This document shows, piece by piece, positions 44,755-52,885 of a DNA stretch of 64,000 nucleotides. This DNA comes from Pontibacter actiniarum. GTDB taxonomy: Bacteria > Bacteroidota > Bacteroidia > Cytophagales > Hymenobacteraceae. The position numbers and the translations under genes were made by a program. Each line of letters starts with the position of its first letter. Position 1 is the first letter of the stretch. The notes below the pieces were generated by a model. That model was not told where the DNA came from and ran no database searches. It saw only the letters and a program-made list of their open reading frames with translations. The stretch covers positions 186,001 through 250,000 of the forward strand of contig NZ_CP021235.1 of the NCBI RefSeq assembly GCF_003585765.1, in the 5' to 3' direction.

Positions 44755-45579
44755 ATGAAGTATTCACTCCCCCTGTTTTTCCTGTTGCTGAGTTTGTGCT
44801 GTCAGGCGCAGCCGATAAGGCTGGCAGGCCAGGTGCTGGCAAAGGAAAGTGGCTCAGGCCTGCCTTATGTTAACATCGGGATTCTGGAAAAAAACATCGG
44901 GACGGCTTCGGACGAGCAGGGGAGGTTTGCGCTGGACCTGCCCCGGGAGCACCAGCAGGAGACGCTGACCTTTTCGGCTGTTGGCTATGAGGAGCTATCG
45001 GTGCCGGTTGCGGAGCTAAGAAGCATGCAGCCATTGGTGATAAAGCTACAGGAGAAGGAAATGCAACTGCAGGAGGTGGTGGTCAGGAGCCGTAAGCTCA
45101 GAGTCAGAAGGCTTGGCGTGACCGGCCGCCTATCTGTTGTGTGGGGGCAGCCCGAGCAAAAGGAGGGGCACGACATCTATGAGTTTGCTAACTTCATTAA
45201 CGTGAAGGGCCGGGAGACAGAGCTGCTGTCTGCCCACTTTTACCTCACAAGCAGCAAGCTTGACTCAGCCCTGTTCCGCATTAACCTGTACAAAGACCGG
45301 GGTGGCTTTCCCGGTGAGCGTCTGGTGGAGAAAAGCATTGTGCAGCGGTTGTCTGCGAAAGAGGGATGGGTAAGTATAAACCTGGAGTCCTTTAGTGTTT
45401 ATACCGATGATAACTTCTTTTTAGGGATAGAGTACCTGCCTGCTGCTAACACAGATAAATTTGCTGTTACACTGGGAGGCACGCTCGGCGGAACAAGCTA
45501 CTCCCGTAAATCAAGCTTGGGTGCCTGGGAGAAATTTAGCGGCGTGAGCCTGAGTGGGTACGTCACCGTGCAGCAATAG
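44755..45579 (+). CDS. Exported protein with carboxypeptidase-like regulatory domain
   Basis: A 274-residue protein with a signal peptide (MKYSLPLFFLLLSLCCQAQ). A CarboxypepD_reg-like beta-sandwich follows: 'IRLAGQVLAKESGSGLPYVNIGILEKNIGTASDEQGRFALDLP' (about 21-63) and 'LTFSAVGYEEL'. Residues from about 130 are beta-rich and unassigned. The same N-terminal domain introduces TonB-dependent receptors in this phylum, but the protein is too short to be one. Function unknown. Confidence 0.75.
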   Translation: MKYSLPLFFLLLSLCCQAQPIRLAGQVLAKESGSGLPYVNIGILEKNIGTASDEQGRFALDLPREHQQETLTFSAVGYEELSVPVAELRSMQPLVIKLQEKEMQLQEVVVRSRKLRVRRLGVTGRLSVVWGQPEQKEGHDIYEFANFINVKGRETELLSAHFYLTSSKLDSALFRINLYKDRGGFPGERLVEKSIVQRLSAKEGWVSINLESFSVYTDDNFFLGIEYLPAANTDKFAVTLGGTLGGTSYSRKSSLGAWEKFSGVSLSGYVTVQQ

Positions 45580-45776
45580 CAGGTGCAGCACGGGCTTGCT
45601 GGTCGCCGATAGGGTGCCGCAGATCCTCTTGGGCATACCAGGTAGCGGGAGTGCCTGCCGGGAAATACGGTGCTGTTAAAATAAAAATAAAAATTCCTGG
45701 TCCGGAAGTATTGTAAATATGAAACAACCTGCTATTTTTGCAATCCCAACCAACCACAAGTAGTTGGGCAAGTAAT

Positions 45777-45858
45777 GCGCAAGTGGCGAAATTGGTAGAC
45801 GCGCTGTCTTCAGGCGGCAGTTCCGCAAGGTGTGAAGGTTCGAGTCCTTTCTTGCGCA
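45777..45858 (+). tRNA. tRNA-Leu (anticodon CAG)
   Basis: The acceptor stem GCGCAAG (45777-45783) pairs with CTTGCGC (45851-45857). The D arm reads TGGCGAAATTGGTAGACGC. The anticodon stem CTGTC/GGCAG holds loop TTCAGGC with anticodon CAG. A long variable arm (CCGCAAGG) is typical of class II tRNA-Leu, and the T loop TTCGAGT is standard. CCA is not encoded. It reads CTG, the most used Leu codon in the window's GC-rich genes. Confidence 0.95.
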
Positions 45859-45861
45859 CAG

Positions 45862-45892
45862 AAAAAGGCTGATCTCAGGATCAGCCTTTTTT
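45862..45892 (+). terminator. Terminator of the tRNA-Leu gene
   Basis: A 13-bp perfect stem, AAAAAGGCTGATC with GATCAGCCTTTTT, has a 4-base loop and T-run. Confidence 0.92.
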
Positions 45893-45934
45893 GTTTTACG
45901 GCACCGCCATTCTGCTGTGGCGGGTGTTTGTATG

Positions 45935-45992
45935 CCCACAAAAAAAGCCAGCGCCTTCCTGTGAGCAGGAAGGCGCTGGCTTTTTTTGTGGG
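45935..45992. terminator. 26-bp perfect bidirectional terminator
   Basis: Arms 45935-45960 and 45967-45992 pair fully around the loop GTGAGC, with A7 and T7 flanking a GC core GCCAGCGCCTTCCT. It separates the + strand tRNA from the - strand transporter gene, so it probably ends transcription from both sides. Confidence 0.93.
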
Positions 45993-46003
45993 GTTTATAC
46001 TTG

Positions 46004-47440
46004 CTATACCAGTTCTGGTGTTCTGTCGGTTTCCTGCTGGTTTTGCTGCAGTTCGGGGATGGTGGTTTCGACCAGGCCTGATTCGGGCTGCGGGTTGAAC
46101 TCGCCTTCCCAGCGGGCTACCACGGCAGTGGCGAGGCAGTTTCCGGTTACGTTAACCGAGGTACGGGCCATGTCCATCAACTCATCAATACCAAGTATGG
46201 CAAATACCGGCCATACCGGCAGGTTGAAAGAGGCAACCGTACCCAGGAGTATCACCAGGGAGGCGCGCGGCACCCCGGCCACACCCTTGGATGTCAGCAT
46301 GAGTGTGAACACCATAACCAGTTGCTGCTCCCAGGTCATGTTTATGCCAGCCGCCTGGGCCACAAAAACTGAGGCCAGTGCCAAGTACAGCGTGGTGCCG
46401 TCCAGGTTAAAGCTGTAGCCGGTAGGCATAACGAAGGCCACAATTTTGCGCGGTACGCCCAGCTTTTCCATTTCCTCCATGGCGCGCGGCAGGGCCGCCT
46501 CCGAGCTGGTGGTGGCAAAGGCGATTGAAACGGGGCCGGAGATGGCCTTCAGGAAGCGCCTTACAGGAACGCGCGCGATCAGCGCCACCGGCAGCAGTAC
46601 CAGCAAAGCGAAGGCAAGCAGCGCCACGTACAGGGTCGCCAGCAACTGGAACAGGTTCAGCAGGATGCCGAAGCCCATGTGCCCTACCGTATATGCGATG
46701 GCTGCGCCCACACCCACAGGGGCAAAGTACATGATCACGTTGGTGAACTTGAACATGGTTTCGGAAAGGCTTTCGCAGAAGTCCAGCATCGGCTTGCGCT
46801 TTTTCTCGTTAACCATGGCCAGGCCGATGGCAAACAGCACGCTGAAAACCACGATCTGCAGTACCTGCCCCTCCACCACGGACTTCGCAATGTTCTCAGG
46901 GAAAACGTGCAGGATGATTTCGGAGGTGCTCTGTGCCGCTACGGGCGCAAGCTCCTCGTGGCTTGCGGCCAAGCCTGCGTCTATTCCCTCGCCCGCTCTG
47001 CTGAGGTTGATGGCAGCGAGGCCTATAAAGAGGGCCAGCGTGGTGACAATCTCAAAGTACACAATGGCTTTCCAACCCATGCTGCCCACCTGCTTCAGGT
47101 TAGAGTGGCCGGCAATGCCCACCACCAGCGTGGCGAAAATGAGCGGGGCGATAATGGTTTTAATGAGCTTGAGGAAGACCTTGCTGAGCACGTTCAGGTT
47201 CACGGCGAACTCCGGGAAGTCGTAGCCGATCTCGGCTCCCACCACCATGCTGATCAGGATCCAGGACGTGAGGGAGCGCTTCTGCAGGCCGTAGAGCAGG
47301 AGCACGCCAATGCCTGCCCAGCGAACCGCCATCAGAGCCTCTGTCGGTAGAGAAATAAGACTGTACTGCTGCAGCACAGTAAGTATGGCCGCAACTGTAA
47401 CGCACAGCAGCGTGGCCAACGGTAATAAAGACTTTTTCAT
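46004..47440 (-). CDS. Dicarboxylate/amino acid:cation symporter (SLC1/DAACS)
   Basis: A sodium- or proton-coupled inner-membrane transporter of glutamate, aspartate or C4-dicarboxylates; 478 residues from ATG 47440. Eight helices and two hairpins are expected. Motifs: 'FATTSSEAALPRAMEEM' (HP1 serine-rich loop), 'PTGYSFNLDGTTLYLALA' (NLDGT substrate/Na+ site) and 'LMLTSKGVAGVPRASLVIL' (HP2). A TTG start at 47458 in the same frame is less likely. The C-terminal tail is acidic and Gln-rich. Substrate choice cannot be fixed from these motifs. Confidence 0.92.
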   Translation of the reverse strand: MKKSLLPLATLLCVTVAAILTVLQQYSLISLPTEALMAVRWAGIGVLLLYGLQKRSLTSWILISMVVGAEIGYDFPEFAVNLNVLSKVFLKLIKTIIAPLIFATLVVGIAGHSNLKQVGSMGWKAIVYFEIVTTLALFIGLAAINLSRAGEGIDAGLAASHEELAPVAAQSTSEIILHVFPENIAKSVVEGQVLQIVVFSVLFAIGLAMVNEKKRKPMLDFCESLSETMFKFTNVIMYFAPVGVGAAIAYTVGHMGFGILLNLFQLLATLYVALLAFALLVLLPVALIARVPVRRFLKAISGPVSIAFATTSSEAALPRAMEEMEKLGVPRKIVAFVMPTGYSFNLDGTTLYLALASVFVAQAAGINMTWEQQLVMVFTLMLTSKGVAGVPRASLVILLGTVASFNLPVWPVFAILGIDELMDMARTSVNVTGNCLATAVVARWEGEFNPQPESGLVETTIPELQQNQQETDRTPELV

Positions 47441-47754
47441 ATAAAGAGATAAAAACAAAGCAGCGCCGGGGATGGCGGCTGCAGCTAAAAAAGCCTTTGT
47501 AGCGAATGCTGCTGTTTAGCCTCATTTTAAGGTAGTTACCGACAGGGCAGACCTACAATAGGTTAGCAAATATAGTTGAAGAAAGCACACCGGCAAATAG
47601 GCGGGATACGAATACGGTGTAAATTTCGCAGGCTTGGCGGGAGCAGGGGTGTAAGTTTATACTTTCGGGGGGATGAAAGGCGCGAAAAGTGGCTTATTTG
47701 AGATAAAAAATGCAATTTAAGGCCTGTCTCACACTTTTAACTTCCAGAAGCTAT

Positions 47755-48744
47755 ATGTTAACATGGCACATAGAGGCCCTGCACCTCACGCTGAAGCACA
47801 CCTTTGTCACGGCCCACGGCGCCAGCACCGAAAAGCTGAACTTCCTGGTGCAGGTATCGGACGGTACCTACAGTGGCTTTGGCGAGGCGGCCCCCAGCCT
47901 GCGCACCGGCGAAACGCCTGAACTGCTGCTGCAGCAGTACAAAGTGCTGTTGGTGGCAGGCCTGCCGCAGGTGCAGAGCATGGAGGAGTTGCTGCAGCTG
48001 CTGGTGCAGCACCCGCCGGTAAACTCGCTGCGCTTTGCCGTGGAGGCCGCTTACCTGCATTACTTTTGCCAGCACAAAGGCATACCGGTGCATCAGCTGC
48101 TGGGCCAGCCCGTGCCGCAGCCGCAGGCCACATGCTTTTCCGTGCCTGTCACGGAGCCGGGAGAGGTGCAGGAGCTGATAACAAGGCAGGACCTGGACCG
48201 CTTTCACTACCTCAAGGTAAAGGCGAACCCGGAGCAGGGGCCGGACCTGGTAAAGGAGGTGCTGCGGGTAACTAGCCAGCCGCTGGTGCTGGATGGGAAC
48301 GAGAGCTGGCAGGACCCCGGGGAGCTGCTTGGCTTCCTGCATACGCTCGACAGGGAGCGGGTCCTGTTTATGGAGCAGCCGTTGCCTGCCTCTAAGGTGG
48401 CGGCCTATGCGCACATGAAAGGCGAAAGCCCCATTGCGCTGGTCGCCGATGAATCGGTGACGGATACCGCTGACTTTGAGCTGATGCGCTCCCAATTTCA
48501 TGGCGTGAACATTAAACTAATGAGGGCCGGCGGCTATCTAAACGGAGTAAGGCTACTGAAGGAGGCCAGAAAGCACGGGTTAAAGGCCGTGATCGGCTGC
48601 ACGGCAGAGACCTCGCTGGGGGCCTGGTGCTCCATGCAGCTCAGCAGTGCGTTTGATTTTGTAGACCTGGGCGGTTTTCTGCACCTGGCCGAGGAGCCCT
48701 TTGCGCTGGTGCGGGAGCAGGAGGGGGTGCTCTACCTGAAATAG
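47755..48744 (+). CDS. Enolase-superfamily enzyme, dipeptide epimerase-like
   Basis: A 329-residue member of the muconate-lactonizing subgroup. Active-site residues are visible: KVK in 'FHYLKVKANPE' (general base Lys), Asp in 'LDGNESW', Glu in 'FMEQPLP', Asp in 'LVADESV' (metal ligands), and Lys in 'NIKLMRAGG'. This set fits L-Ala-D/L-Glu type dipeptide epimerases, which recycle murein peptides; o-succinylbenzoate synthase is less likely. ATG 47710 lies in the same frame, but 47755 gives the normal family start MLTWHIEALHLTLKHTFVTAHG. Sits alone. Confidence 0.85.
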   Translation: MLTWHIEALHLTLKHTFVTAHGASTEKLNFLVQVSDGTYSGFGEAAPSLRTGETPELLLQQYKVLLVAGLPQVQSMEELLQLLVQHPPVNSLRFAVEAAYLHYFCQHKGIPVHQLLGQPVPQPQATCFSVPVTEPGEVQELITRQDLDRFHYLKVKANPEQGPDLVKEVLRVTSQPLVLDGNESWQDPGELLGFLHTLDRERVLFMEQPLPASKVAAYAHMKGESPIALVADESVTDTADFELMRSQFHGVNIKLMRAGGYLNGVRLLKEARKHGLKAVIGCTAETSLGAWCSMQLSSAFDFVDLGGFLHLAEEPFALVREQEGVLYLK

Positions 48745-48838
48745 CCGAACCTTAAGGCCCCTCTGGCTACAAATCCAGGACTTAGCCATTGTTTTTTAGG
48801 GAATAAGGAAACATTTTTCCAAATTATCTGTTGTTGTG

Positions 48839-48869
48839 TTTGTACATTAAATGTATGTACATATATTTG
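48839..48869 (+). promoter_or_regulatory. Promoter of the MarR-family gene with internal operator
   Basis: TTTG (48839-48842) and TATATTTG (48862-48869) are 19 bases apart and match the -33/-7 pattern. The spacer holds the palindrome at 48843-48855, so binding there would block the polymerase. Confidence 0.7.
48843..48855. promoter_or_regulatory. Candidate MarR operator
   Basis: TACATT-A-AATGTA is a perfect 13-base palindrome, of a size and AT-rich kind usual for MarR dimers, placed between the promoter boxes of the regulator gene. Confidence 0.6.
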
Positions 48870-48897
48870 TATCACCATTTGGGGGAAATGCTTGGAC

Positions 48898-49347
48898 ATG
48901 AAGATAGAAGACGAAATTAAGCAAAGCGCATTTAAGAGCGAGTACCAGAAGGCCTACATCAACGTGCTGTATACTTCCGGCTATCTGCAGCAGGCACAGA
49001 CGGCGCTGTTCAAACCTTTTGGCGTAACGCTCCCGCAGTACAACGTGCTGCGTATTTTGCGCGGGCAGCACCCAAAGCCGGCAACCGTCAGCCTCTTGAT
49101 TGAGCGCATGCTGGATAAAACCTCCAATGCCTCCCGCATTGTGGATAAGCTGGAGGCCAAGGAGCTGGTGACGCGCAAGCAGTGCCCGGCAGACCGCCGC
49201 ACCGTGGACGTGCTCATAACAGCGAAGGGGCTTAGCCTGCTGGAGCAGATGGACGGGCTGGAGGGCGACAAAGGTACCGGTATCACCAACCTGACAGAGG
49301 ACGAGGCGGCACAGCTGAACGCCCTGCTGGATAAAATCAGAGATTAA
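48898..49347 (+). CDS. MarR-family transcriptional regulator
   Basis: A 149-residue winged-helix protein. Recognition region: 'QYNVLRILRGQHPKPATVSLLIERMLDKTSNASRIVDKLEAKELVTRKQCPADRRTVDVLITAKG'; the wing has the D-R-R motif common in MarR proteins. ATG 48898 with a GGGGGAA ribosome site is preferred over the in-frame TTG at 48892. It is 39 bases before the first YceI gene, which it probably controls together with itself. Confidence 0.9.
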   Translation: MKIEDEIKQSAFKSEYQKAYINVLYTSGYLQQAQTALFKPFGVTLPQYNVLRILRGQHPKPATVSLLIERMLDKTSNASRIVDKLEAKELVTRKQCPADRRTVDVLITAKGLSLLEQMDGLEGDKGTGITNLTEDEAAQLNALLDKIRD

Positions 49348-49386
49348 CAAACAACTATAACAAGAACAGCAATTAAGCTAAAACCG

Positions 49387-50046
49387 ATGAAAAAGTACGT
49401 AATTCTTGCCTCTCTTGCTGGCGCGCTGATGTTTACAGCCTATGCCGGCAACACAAACAACGTAGCTGGCACAGCTGCTGCTACAGAGGTGGCCGCTCCT
49501 GCCAAGGCTCGTGCTTATAAAGTAGATGTTGCCAAAAGCGACCTGAAGTGGCACGCCAAAAAAGTGACCGGTGAGCACATGGGAAACATCGCGCTGAAAA
49601 GCGGCGAAATGCTTGTGAACGGCAACAAGATCGTAGGTGGCACCTTTGCCATTGACATGAACGCGATCACGTGCTCCGATATCAAAGATGCTGAGTACAA
49701 CGGCAAGCTGATCGGCCACCTGAAGTCTGACGACTTCTTCAGCGTGGAGAAGCACCCAACCGCGACTTTTAAAATCAACAGCGTGAAGCCAATCGAAAAC
49801 GCGGCGGCCGGCAAGCCAAACGCGACTGTAACCGGCGACCTGACCATCAAAGGCATCACAAACCCCGTTACCTTCCCGGCTACTGTGTCTGTGAAGAACG
49901 GTGTTGCCTCTGCCAAGGCCGACGTAACCATAGACCGCTCTAAGTTTGACGTGCGCTACGGCTCCAAGAGCTTCTTCGACGGGCTGGGCGACAAGGCGAT
50001 CTACGACGATTTCGTGGTGACGCTGGACGTGACCGCAAAACAATAA
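49387..50046 (+). CDS. YceI-family periplasmic protein
   Basis: A 219-residue exported protein; the signal peptide covers about 1-20 (AYAGNT). YceI proteins are lipocalin-like barrels that bind isoprenoid-type lipids such as polyprenyl chains. Markers: 'VDVAKSDLKWHAKKVTGEHMGNIALKSGEM', 'IVGGTFAIDMNAITCSD', 'HLKSDDFFSVEKHPTATFKI', and 'ADVTIDRSKFDVRYGS'. It lies in the MarR-YceI-YceI set and is very similar to its downstream neighbour. Confidence 0.92.
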   Translation: MKKYVILASLAGALMFTAYAGNTNNVAGTAAATEVAAPAKARAYKVDVAKSDLKWHAKKVTGEHMGNIALKSGEMLVNGNKIVGGTFAIDMNAITCSDIKDAEYNGKLIGHLKSDDFFSVEKHPTATFKINSVKPIENAAAGKPNATVTGDLTIKGITNPVTFPATVSVKNGVASAKADVTIDRSKFDVRYGSKSFFDGLGDKAIYDDFVVTLDVTAKQ

Positions 50047-50067
50047 TCCACACCAAGGGCTAACACC

Positions 50068-50099
50068 AAACCGCTCCGCCCCAAAACCCGGAGCGGTTT
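50068..50099. terminator. Hairpin after first YceI gene
   Basis: AAACCGCTCC pairs with GGAGCGGTTT (10 bp) around a 12-base loop. The T-run is short, so read-through is possible. Confidence 0.65.
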
Positions 50100-50141
50100 G
50101 TATTTCAGTAAAACCAATTTCTAACCTTATACTTAACGAGC

Positions 50142-50807
50142 ATGAAAAGAACCGCAATTTACGCCAGCCTTGCAGCAGCACTGTTTTTTACTGCCTGCGG
50201 CGGCGAAACCGAGACAACGGCCGAAGAGGCAACAACGGTAACCACTGAAACAACTGCCACCGGCGAAGGGGAGACCTACCAGATCGTGCAGGAGCAGAGC
50301 AACGTGAACTGGCACGGCACGAAAGTAACCGGCGAGCACAGAGGCGCGATTGAAGTAGAAAGCGGTGAACTGACTGTGGCCGGAGAACAGCTGACTGGCG
50401 GTACCATCGTTATCGATATGAATACGATCTCCAACAGCGACATTACGGCCGAAGAGGACAACGCCAAGCTGGTAGGCCACCTGAAGTCCGACGACTTCTT
50501 TGGGGTGGAGAAGTACCCGACGGCCAAATTCGAAATAACTGGCGCTACGCCGATCGCCAACGCTGCGGCCGGTGAGCCTAACTATAATGTGCAGGGCAAC
50601 CTGACGATCAAAGACAAAACAGAGCAGGTGAGCTTCCCGGCTGTTGTAAACGTTGACAACGGAACGGTAAGCGCGAAAGCCGATGTAACGGTGGACCGCT
50701 CTAAGTTTGATGTGCGCTACGGCTCCGAGACCTTCTTCGGAAACCTGGGCGACAAAGCCATCTCGGATGAGTTCACCGTCTCTTTCGATGTAACGGCGAA
50801 GAAATAA
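50142..50807 (+). CDS. YceI-family lipoprotein
   Basis: A 221-residue paralogue of the previous gene. The signal ends in a lipobox (FFTAC), then a Thr/Glu-rich linker of about 25 residues precedes the YceI barrel (QEQSNVNWHGTKVTGEHRGAIEVES...). Shared lines include HLKSDDFFGVEKYPTAKFEI and ADVTVDRSKFDVRYGS. The difference in anchor (lipid here, soluble periplasmic there) suggests two sites for the same ligand. A TTATACTT octamer lies at 50127, just before the ATG. Confidence 0.92.
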   Translation: MKRTAIYASLAAALFFTACGGETETTAEEATTVTTETTATGEGETYQIVQEQSNVNWHGTKVTGEHRGAIEVESGELTVAGEQLTGGTIVIDMNTISNSDITAEEDNAKLVGHLKSDDFFGVEKYPTAKFEITGATPIANAAAGEPNYNVQGNLTIKDKTEQVSFPAVVNVDNGTVSAKADVTVDRSKFDVRYGSETFFGNLGDKAISDEFTVSFDVTAKK

Positions 50808-50829
50808 AGTATACCTCGTATACACTAAG

Positions 50830-50867
50830 AAACCGCGCTGGCTGTTACAGGTCAGGGCGGTTTTTTT
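50830..50867 (+). terminator. Weak terminator after second YceI gene
   Basis: AACCGC (50831-50836) pairs with GCGGTT (50857-50862) and is followed by seven T. The inner part is imperfect. Confidence 0.6.
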
Positions 50868-50892
50868 GTTGATGCTTGCCCGCCGTTTTTTC

Positions 50893-50900
50893 TACCTTTG
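50893..50900 (+). promoter_or_regulatory. -7 promoter box of the DUF6503-like gene
   Basis: TACCTTTG fits TAnnTTTG, 27 bases before the ATG at 50928. Confidence 0.5.
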
Positions 50901-50927
50901 ATCTAAAGTACACTTTACACCCTTACG

Positions 50928-51689
50928 ATGCGCCCGACTTTTAACCTTGCCTATGGCTGGCTGCTGCTTGGCCTGCTGTTTTGCTTTGCCGCCTGCTCCG
51001 AAACCGAAAAGCCCGATGCCCAGGCCATTGTGGAGGCCGCCCTGCTGGCCCACGGCAGCGATAGCCTGGAGCAAAGCGTTGTCTCGTTCAGGCTCCGCGA
51101 CAAGCAGTACCGCGCCCTCCGCGACAACGGCGCCTTTGTATACAGCCGCACCTTTACCGACTCCACCGGGCAGCGCGTACACGATGTGCTCAGCAACAGC
51201 GGCTTTAAGCGAAGTATAAATGAGGAGGAGGTAGAGCTGCCCGAGGAGCAGAAGCAGGCCTTTAGCAACTCCGTAAACTCCGTGGTATACTTTGCCTTGC
51301 TCCCATATTTCCTGAACGATGCCGCTGTGCAGAAAGCGTACCTGGGTGAGGCCACGGTGAAGGGCGAGCCGTACCACAAGGTAAAAGTGACCTTCGCAAA
51401 AGAGGGCGGGGGCGATGATTACGAGGATACGTACATCTACTGGTTTCACCAGCAGCGCCACACCCTGGACTACCTGGCCTACAATTTTAAAGAGAATGGC
51501 GGCGGCTCAAGGTTCCGTGAAGCCACCAACCCGCGCGACATAGGCGGCGTGCGCATACAGGACTACAACAACTACAAAATTGAAGACAAAGACTTCCCGA
51601 TCCAGAACTACGACCGTGCCTTTGAGGCAGGTAAGTTAGAGAAGGTGTCAGAGGTTAACCTGGAGGAGGTACAGGTAGGGACGCTTTAA
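50928..51689 (+). CDS. DUF6503-like lipoprotein
   Basis: A 253-residue exported protein. The signal peptide with lipobox (FAAC) is at about 17-24. The mature part begins DAQAIVEAALLAHGSDSLEQSVVSFRLRDKQYRALRDNG, which fits a Bacteroidota family of unknown function (DUF6503 as far as I recall). The fold looks LolA-like: long beta strands and a 'YHKVKVTFAKEGGGDDYEDTYIYWFHQQRHTLDYLAY' segment. It may bind a lipid or lipoprotein at the outer membrane; this is inference. Confidence 0.75.
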   Translation: MRPTFNLAYGWLLLGLLFCFAACSETEKPDAQAIVEAALLAHGSDSLEQSVVSFRLRDKQYRALRDNGAFVYSRTFTDSTGQRVHDVLSNSGFKRSINEEEVELPEEQKQAFSNSVNSVVYFALLPYFLNDAAVQKAYLGEATVKGEPYHKVKVTFAKEGGGDDYEDTYIYWFHQQRHTLDYLAYNFKENGGGSRFREATNPRDIGGVRIQDYNNYKIEDKDFPIQNYDRAFEAGKLEKVSEVNLEEVQVGTL

Positions 51690-52048
51690 GCGTATCTGTA
51701 CTTCGTCTAAGTTCTCTTGCCTCTTCTGCCTCTCGTGCTTTATGGAGGGGAGGCAGAAACAACAACAGGTTCTACAGCAAAAGCAGTAGCTACTGGAAAC
51801 TTAATCCCAGTCCTTGGGTGGAGTGCCTTTGGAGTTTTTCGGTCCCGCGTGAGCGGGGTTGCAAAGCGACAGCGAGCAAAGAAAAGCTCCCCGCGCGATG
51901 CCCTTATCGAGGGCCCCTACCCCAGCCGTAAGCGCTCCAAAGCCGAAGGTGAAACAGTTTATGTTTGAGAGCTGAAGGAACAGCAGTGGCTGGAAAGTAT
52001 AGCTTGGCTGAAGATGCAGAAAGCAGTGGCAATGGAAGTATGACCAAG

Positions 52049-52082
52049 GCAGCCAACGGCACAAGCGGACGCTTGCGCCAGT
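52049..52082. repeat. 34-bp direct repeat with hairpin, copy 1
   Basis: Identical to 52210-52243. The unit holds CAAGCG-GA-CGCTTG inside GGCACAAGCGGACGCTTGCG, so each copy folds into a hairpin, and ends in GCGCCAG. Confidence 0.85.
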
Positions 52083-52127
52083 AAGTTTTTTTCGAACCTC
52101 TACTGAAATTATGGCTTTGCAAGCCAG

Positions 52128-52146
52128 TTGAGTCACAGACTCAACA
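52128..52146. repeat. Short stem-loop, 8-bp perfect
   Basis: GTTGAGTC-ACA-GACTCAAC. The three-base loop ACA matches that of the next hairpin. Confidence 0.8.
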
Positions 52147-52160
52147 TTATAGTTAGACAC

Positions 52161-52175
52161 GAGTTACAAACTCGC
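52161..52175. repeat. Short stem-loop, 6-bp perfect
   Basis: CGAGTT-ACA-AACTCG, followed by CGCCAG, the same tail as the 34-bp repeats. Confidence 0.75.
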
Positions 52176-52209
52176 GCCAGCAGGAGCCAGGAAAGTTGTA
52201 GGAAGCGGG

Positions 52210-52243
52210 GGCAGCCAACGGCACAAGCGGACGCTTGCGCCAG
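52210..52243. repeat. 34-bp direct repeat with hairpin, copy 2
   Basis: Exact copy of 52049-52082, 161 bases downstream. Confidence 0.85.
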
Positions 52244-52337
52244 AGAGGCCAGGTAGGAGAGTGGCACAATCACAATCACTCTTGACCTCAGTCACACCTA
52301 CAGAAATCCAAAGAATAAGCTACACAATACTTACGAG

Positions 52338-52883
52338 CTACTCTACCTCAAACTCCTTGGGCAGCGCAACCGTGAGGTGCTTGGGGCGGCTGTGTATTTC
52401 CTGTAGAAAGTCGTCCAGCTCAGGCTTGTACTCCAGGTAGTAATCCTCGTGCAGGTGCTTGCGGATAAGCTGGATGGTGCGCAGCAGCAGGCGGGCAGTA
52501 GCCGTGTAGAAACCTTTGTAGTAGCTGTCGAGCTGATCGGTGAAGTTGCTGAAGATCAGGCGCAGCGTGTGCAGGTGCAGGTCTATTTCGGCCTTGGGCT
52601 CCTTCGTGACGCGCTTGAAGCGGGCGATTTCCTTCATGGCCTTGCGCAGGGCCTTGGTAAGGGCTTTGCTCAGGCTGCGGCCACTGGCATTGATGAGCAG
52701 CTCGTGAATTTTGTCGGCGGCCTCGTTGTACACCTCCTCCAGTGTTACCTCCTCCTGTAGTTCGTACCGAAGTATGTCGTACAGCTCGGCATCGCGGCGG
52801 GCGGCTTTCAGAATGATGGCTTCTTTTTCCTTGTCGCTCAGTTTTTTAACCGCCTGGCGAAAAGCCGGTGAGATGGTAGGCAT
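52338..52883 (-). CDS. Helical partner protein of the nucleotidyltransferase unit
   Basis: A 181-residue cytoplasmic protein, mostly alpha-helical, with no family I recognise. Repeated basic stretches occur ('SLSKALTKALRKAMKEIARFKRVTKE', 'LLRTIQLIRKHLHEDYYLEYKPELDDFL'). The N-terminus is MPTISPAFRQAVKKLSDKEKEAIILKAARRD, and it ends with acidic residues. It starts 2 bases after the stop of the nucleotidyltransferase-like gene, so translation is coupled. Together they resemble the layout of a two-gene toxin-antitoxin or a substrate-binding (HEPN-like) pair, unproven. Confidence 0.6.
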   Translation of the reverse strand: MPTISPAFRQAVKKLSDKEKEAIILKAARRDAELYDILRYELQEEVTLEEVYNEAADKIHELLINASGRSLSKALTKALRKAMKEIARFKRVTKEPKAEIDLHLHTLRLIFSNFTDQLDSYYKGFYTATARLLLRTIQLIRKHLHEDYYLEYKPELDDFLQEIHSRPKHLTVALPKEFEVE

Positions 52884-52885
52884 AC

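Larger units (their letters stand above)
51690..52337. other. 648-base intergenic region with REP-like repeats
   Basis: No gene is supported. A decayed coding-like stretch (about 51835-51960) carries 'tcccgcgtgagcgggg' and similar hairpins. Four short stem-loops follow at 52049-52082, 52128-52146, 52161-52175 and 52210-52243. Confidence 0.6.

Noticed and set aside
45777..45858. tRNA-Leu as an integration site of a mobile element
   Set aside because: No integrase and no second copy of the tRNA 3' end were found nearby.
45832..46418. Frames on the + strand overlapping the tRNA, terminators and transporter gene
   Set aside because: They cross two strong terminators and lie antisense to a conserved SLC1 gene.
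47755..48744. Assignment as menC (o-succinylbenzoate synthase)
   Set aside because: The motif set fits dipeptide epimerases better, and no other menaquinone gene lies near.
51717..51968. Frame of 83 codons on the + strand
   Set aside because: No signal, domain or ribosome site; it runs through hairpin-rich intergenic DNA.
52049..52243. Possible CRISPR array
   Set aside because: Only two identical 34-base copies 161 bases apart, each a hairpin, with no regular spacers or cas genes.
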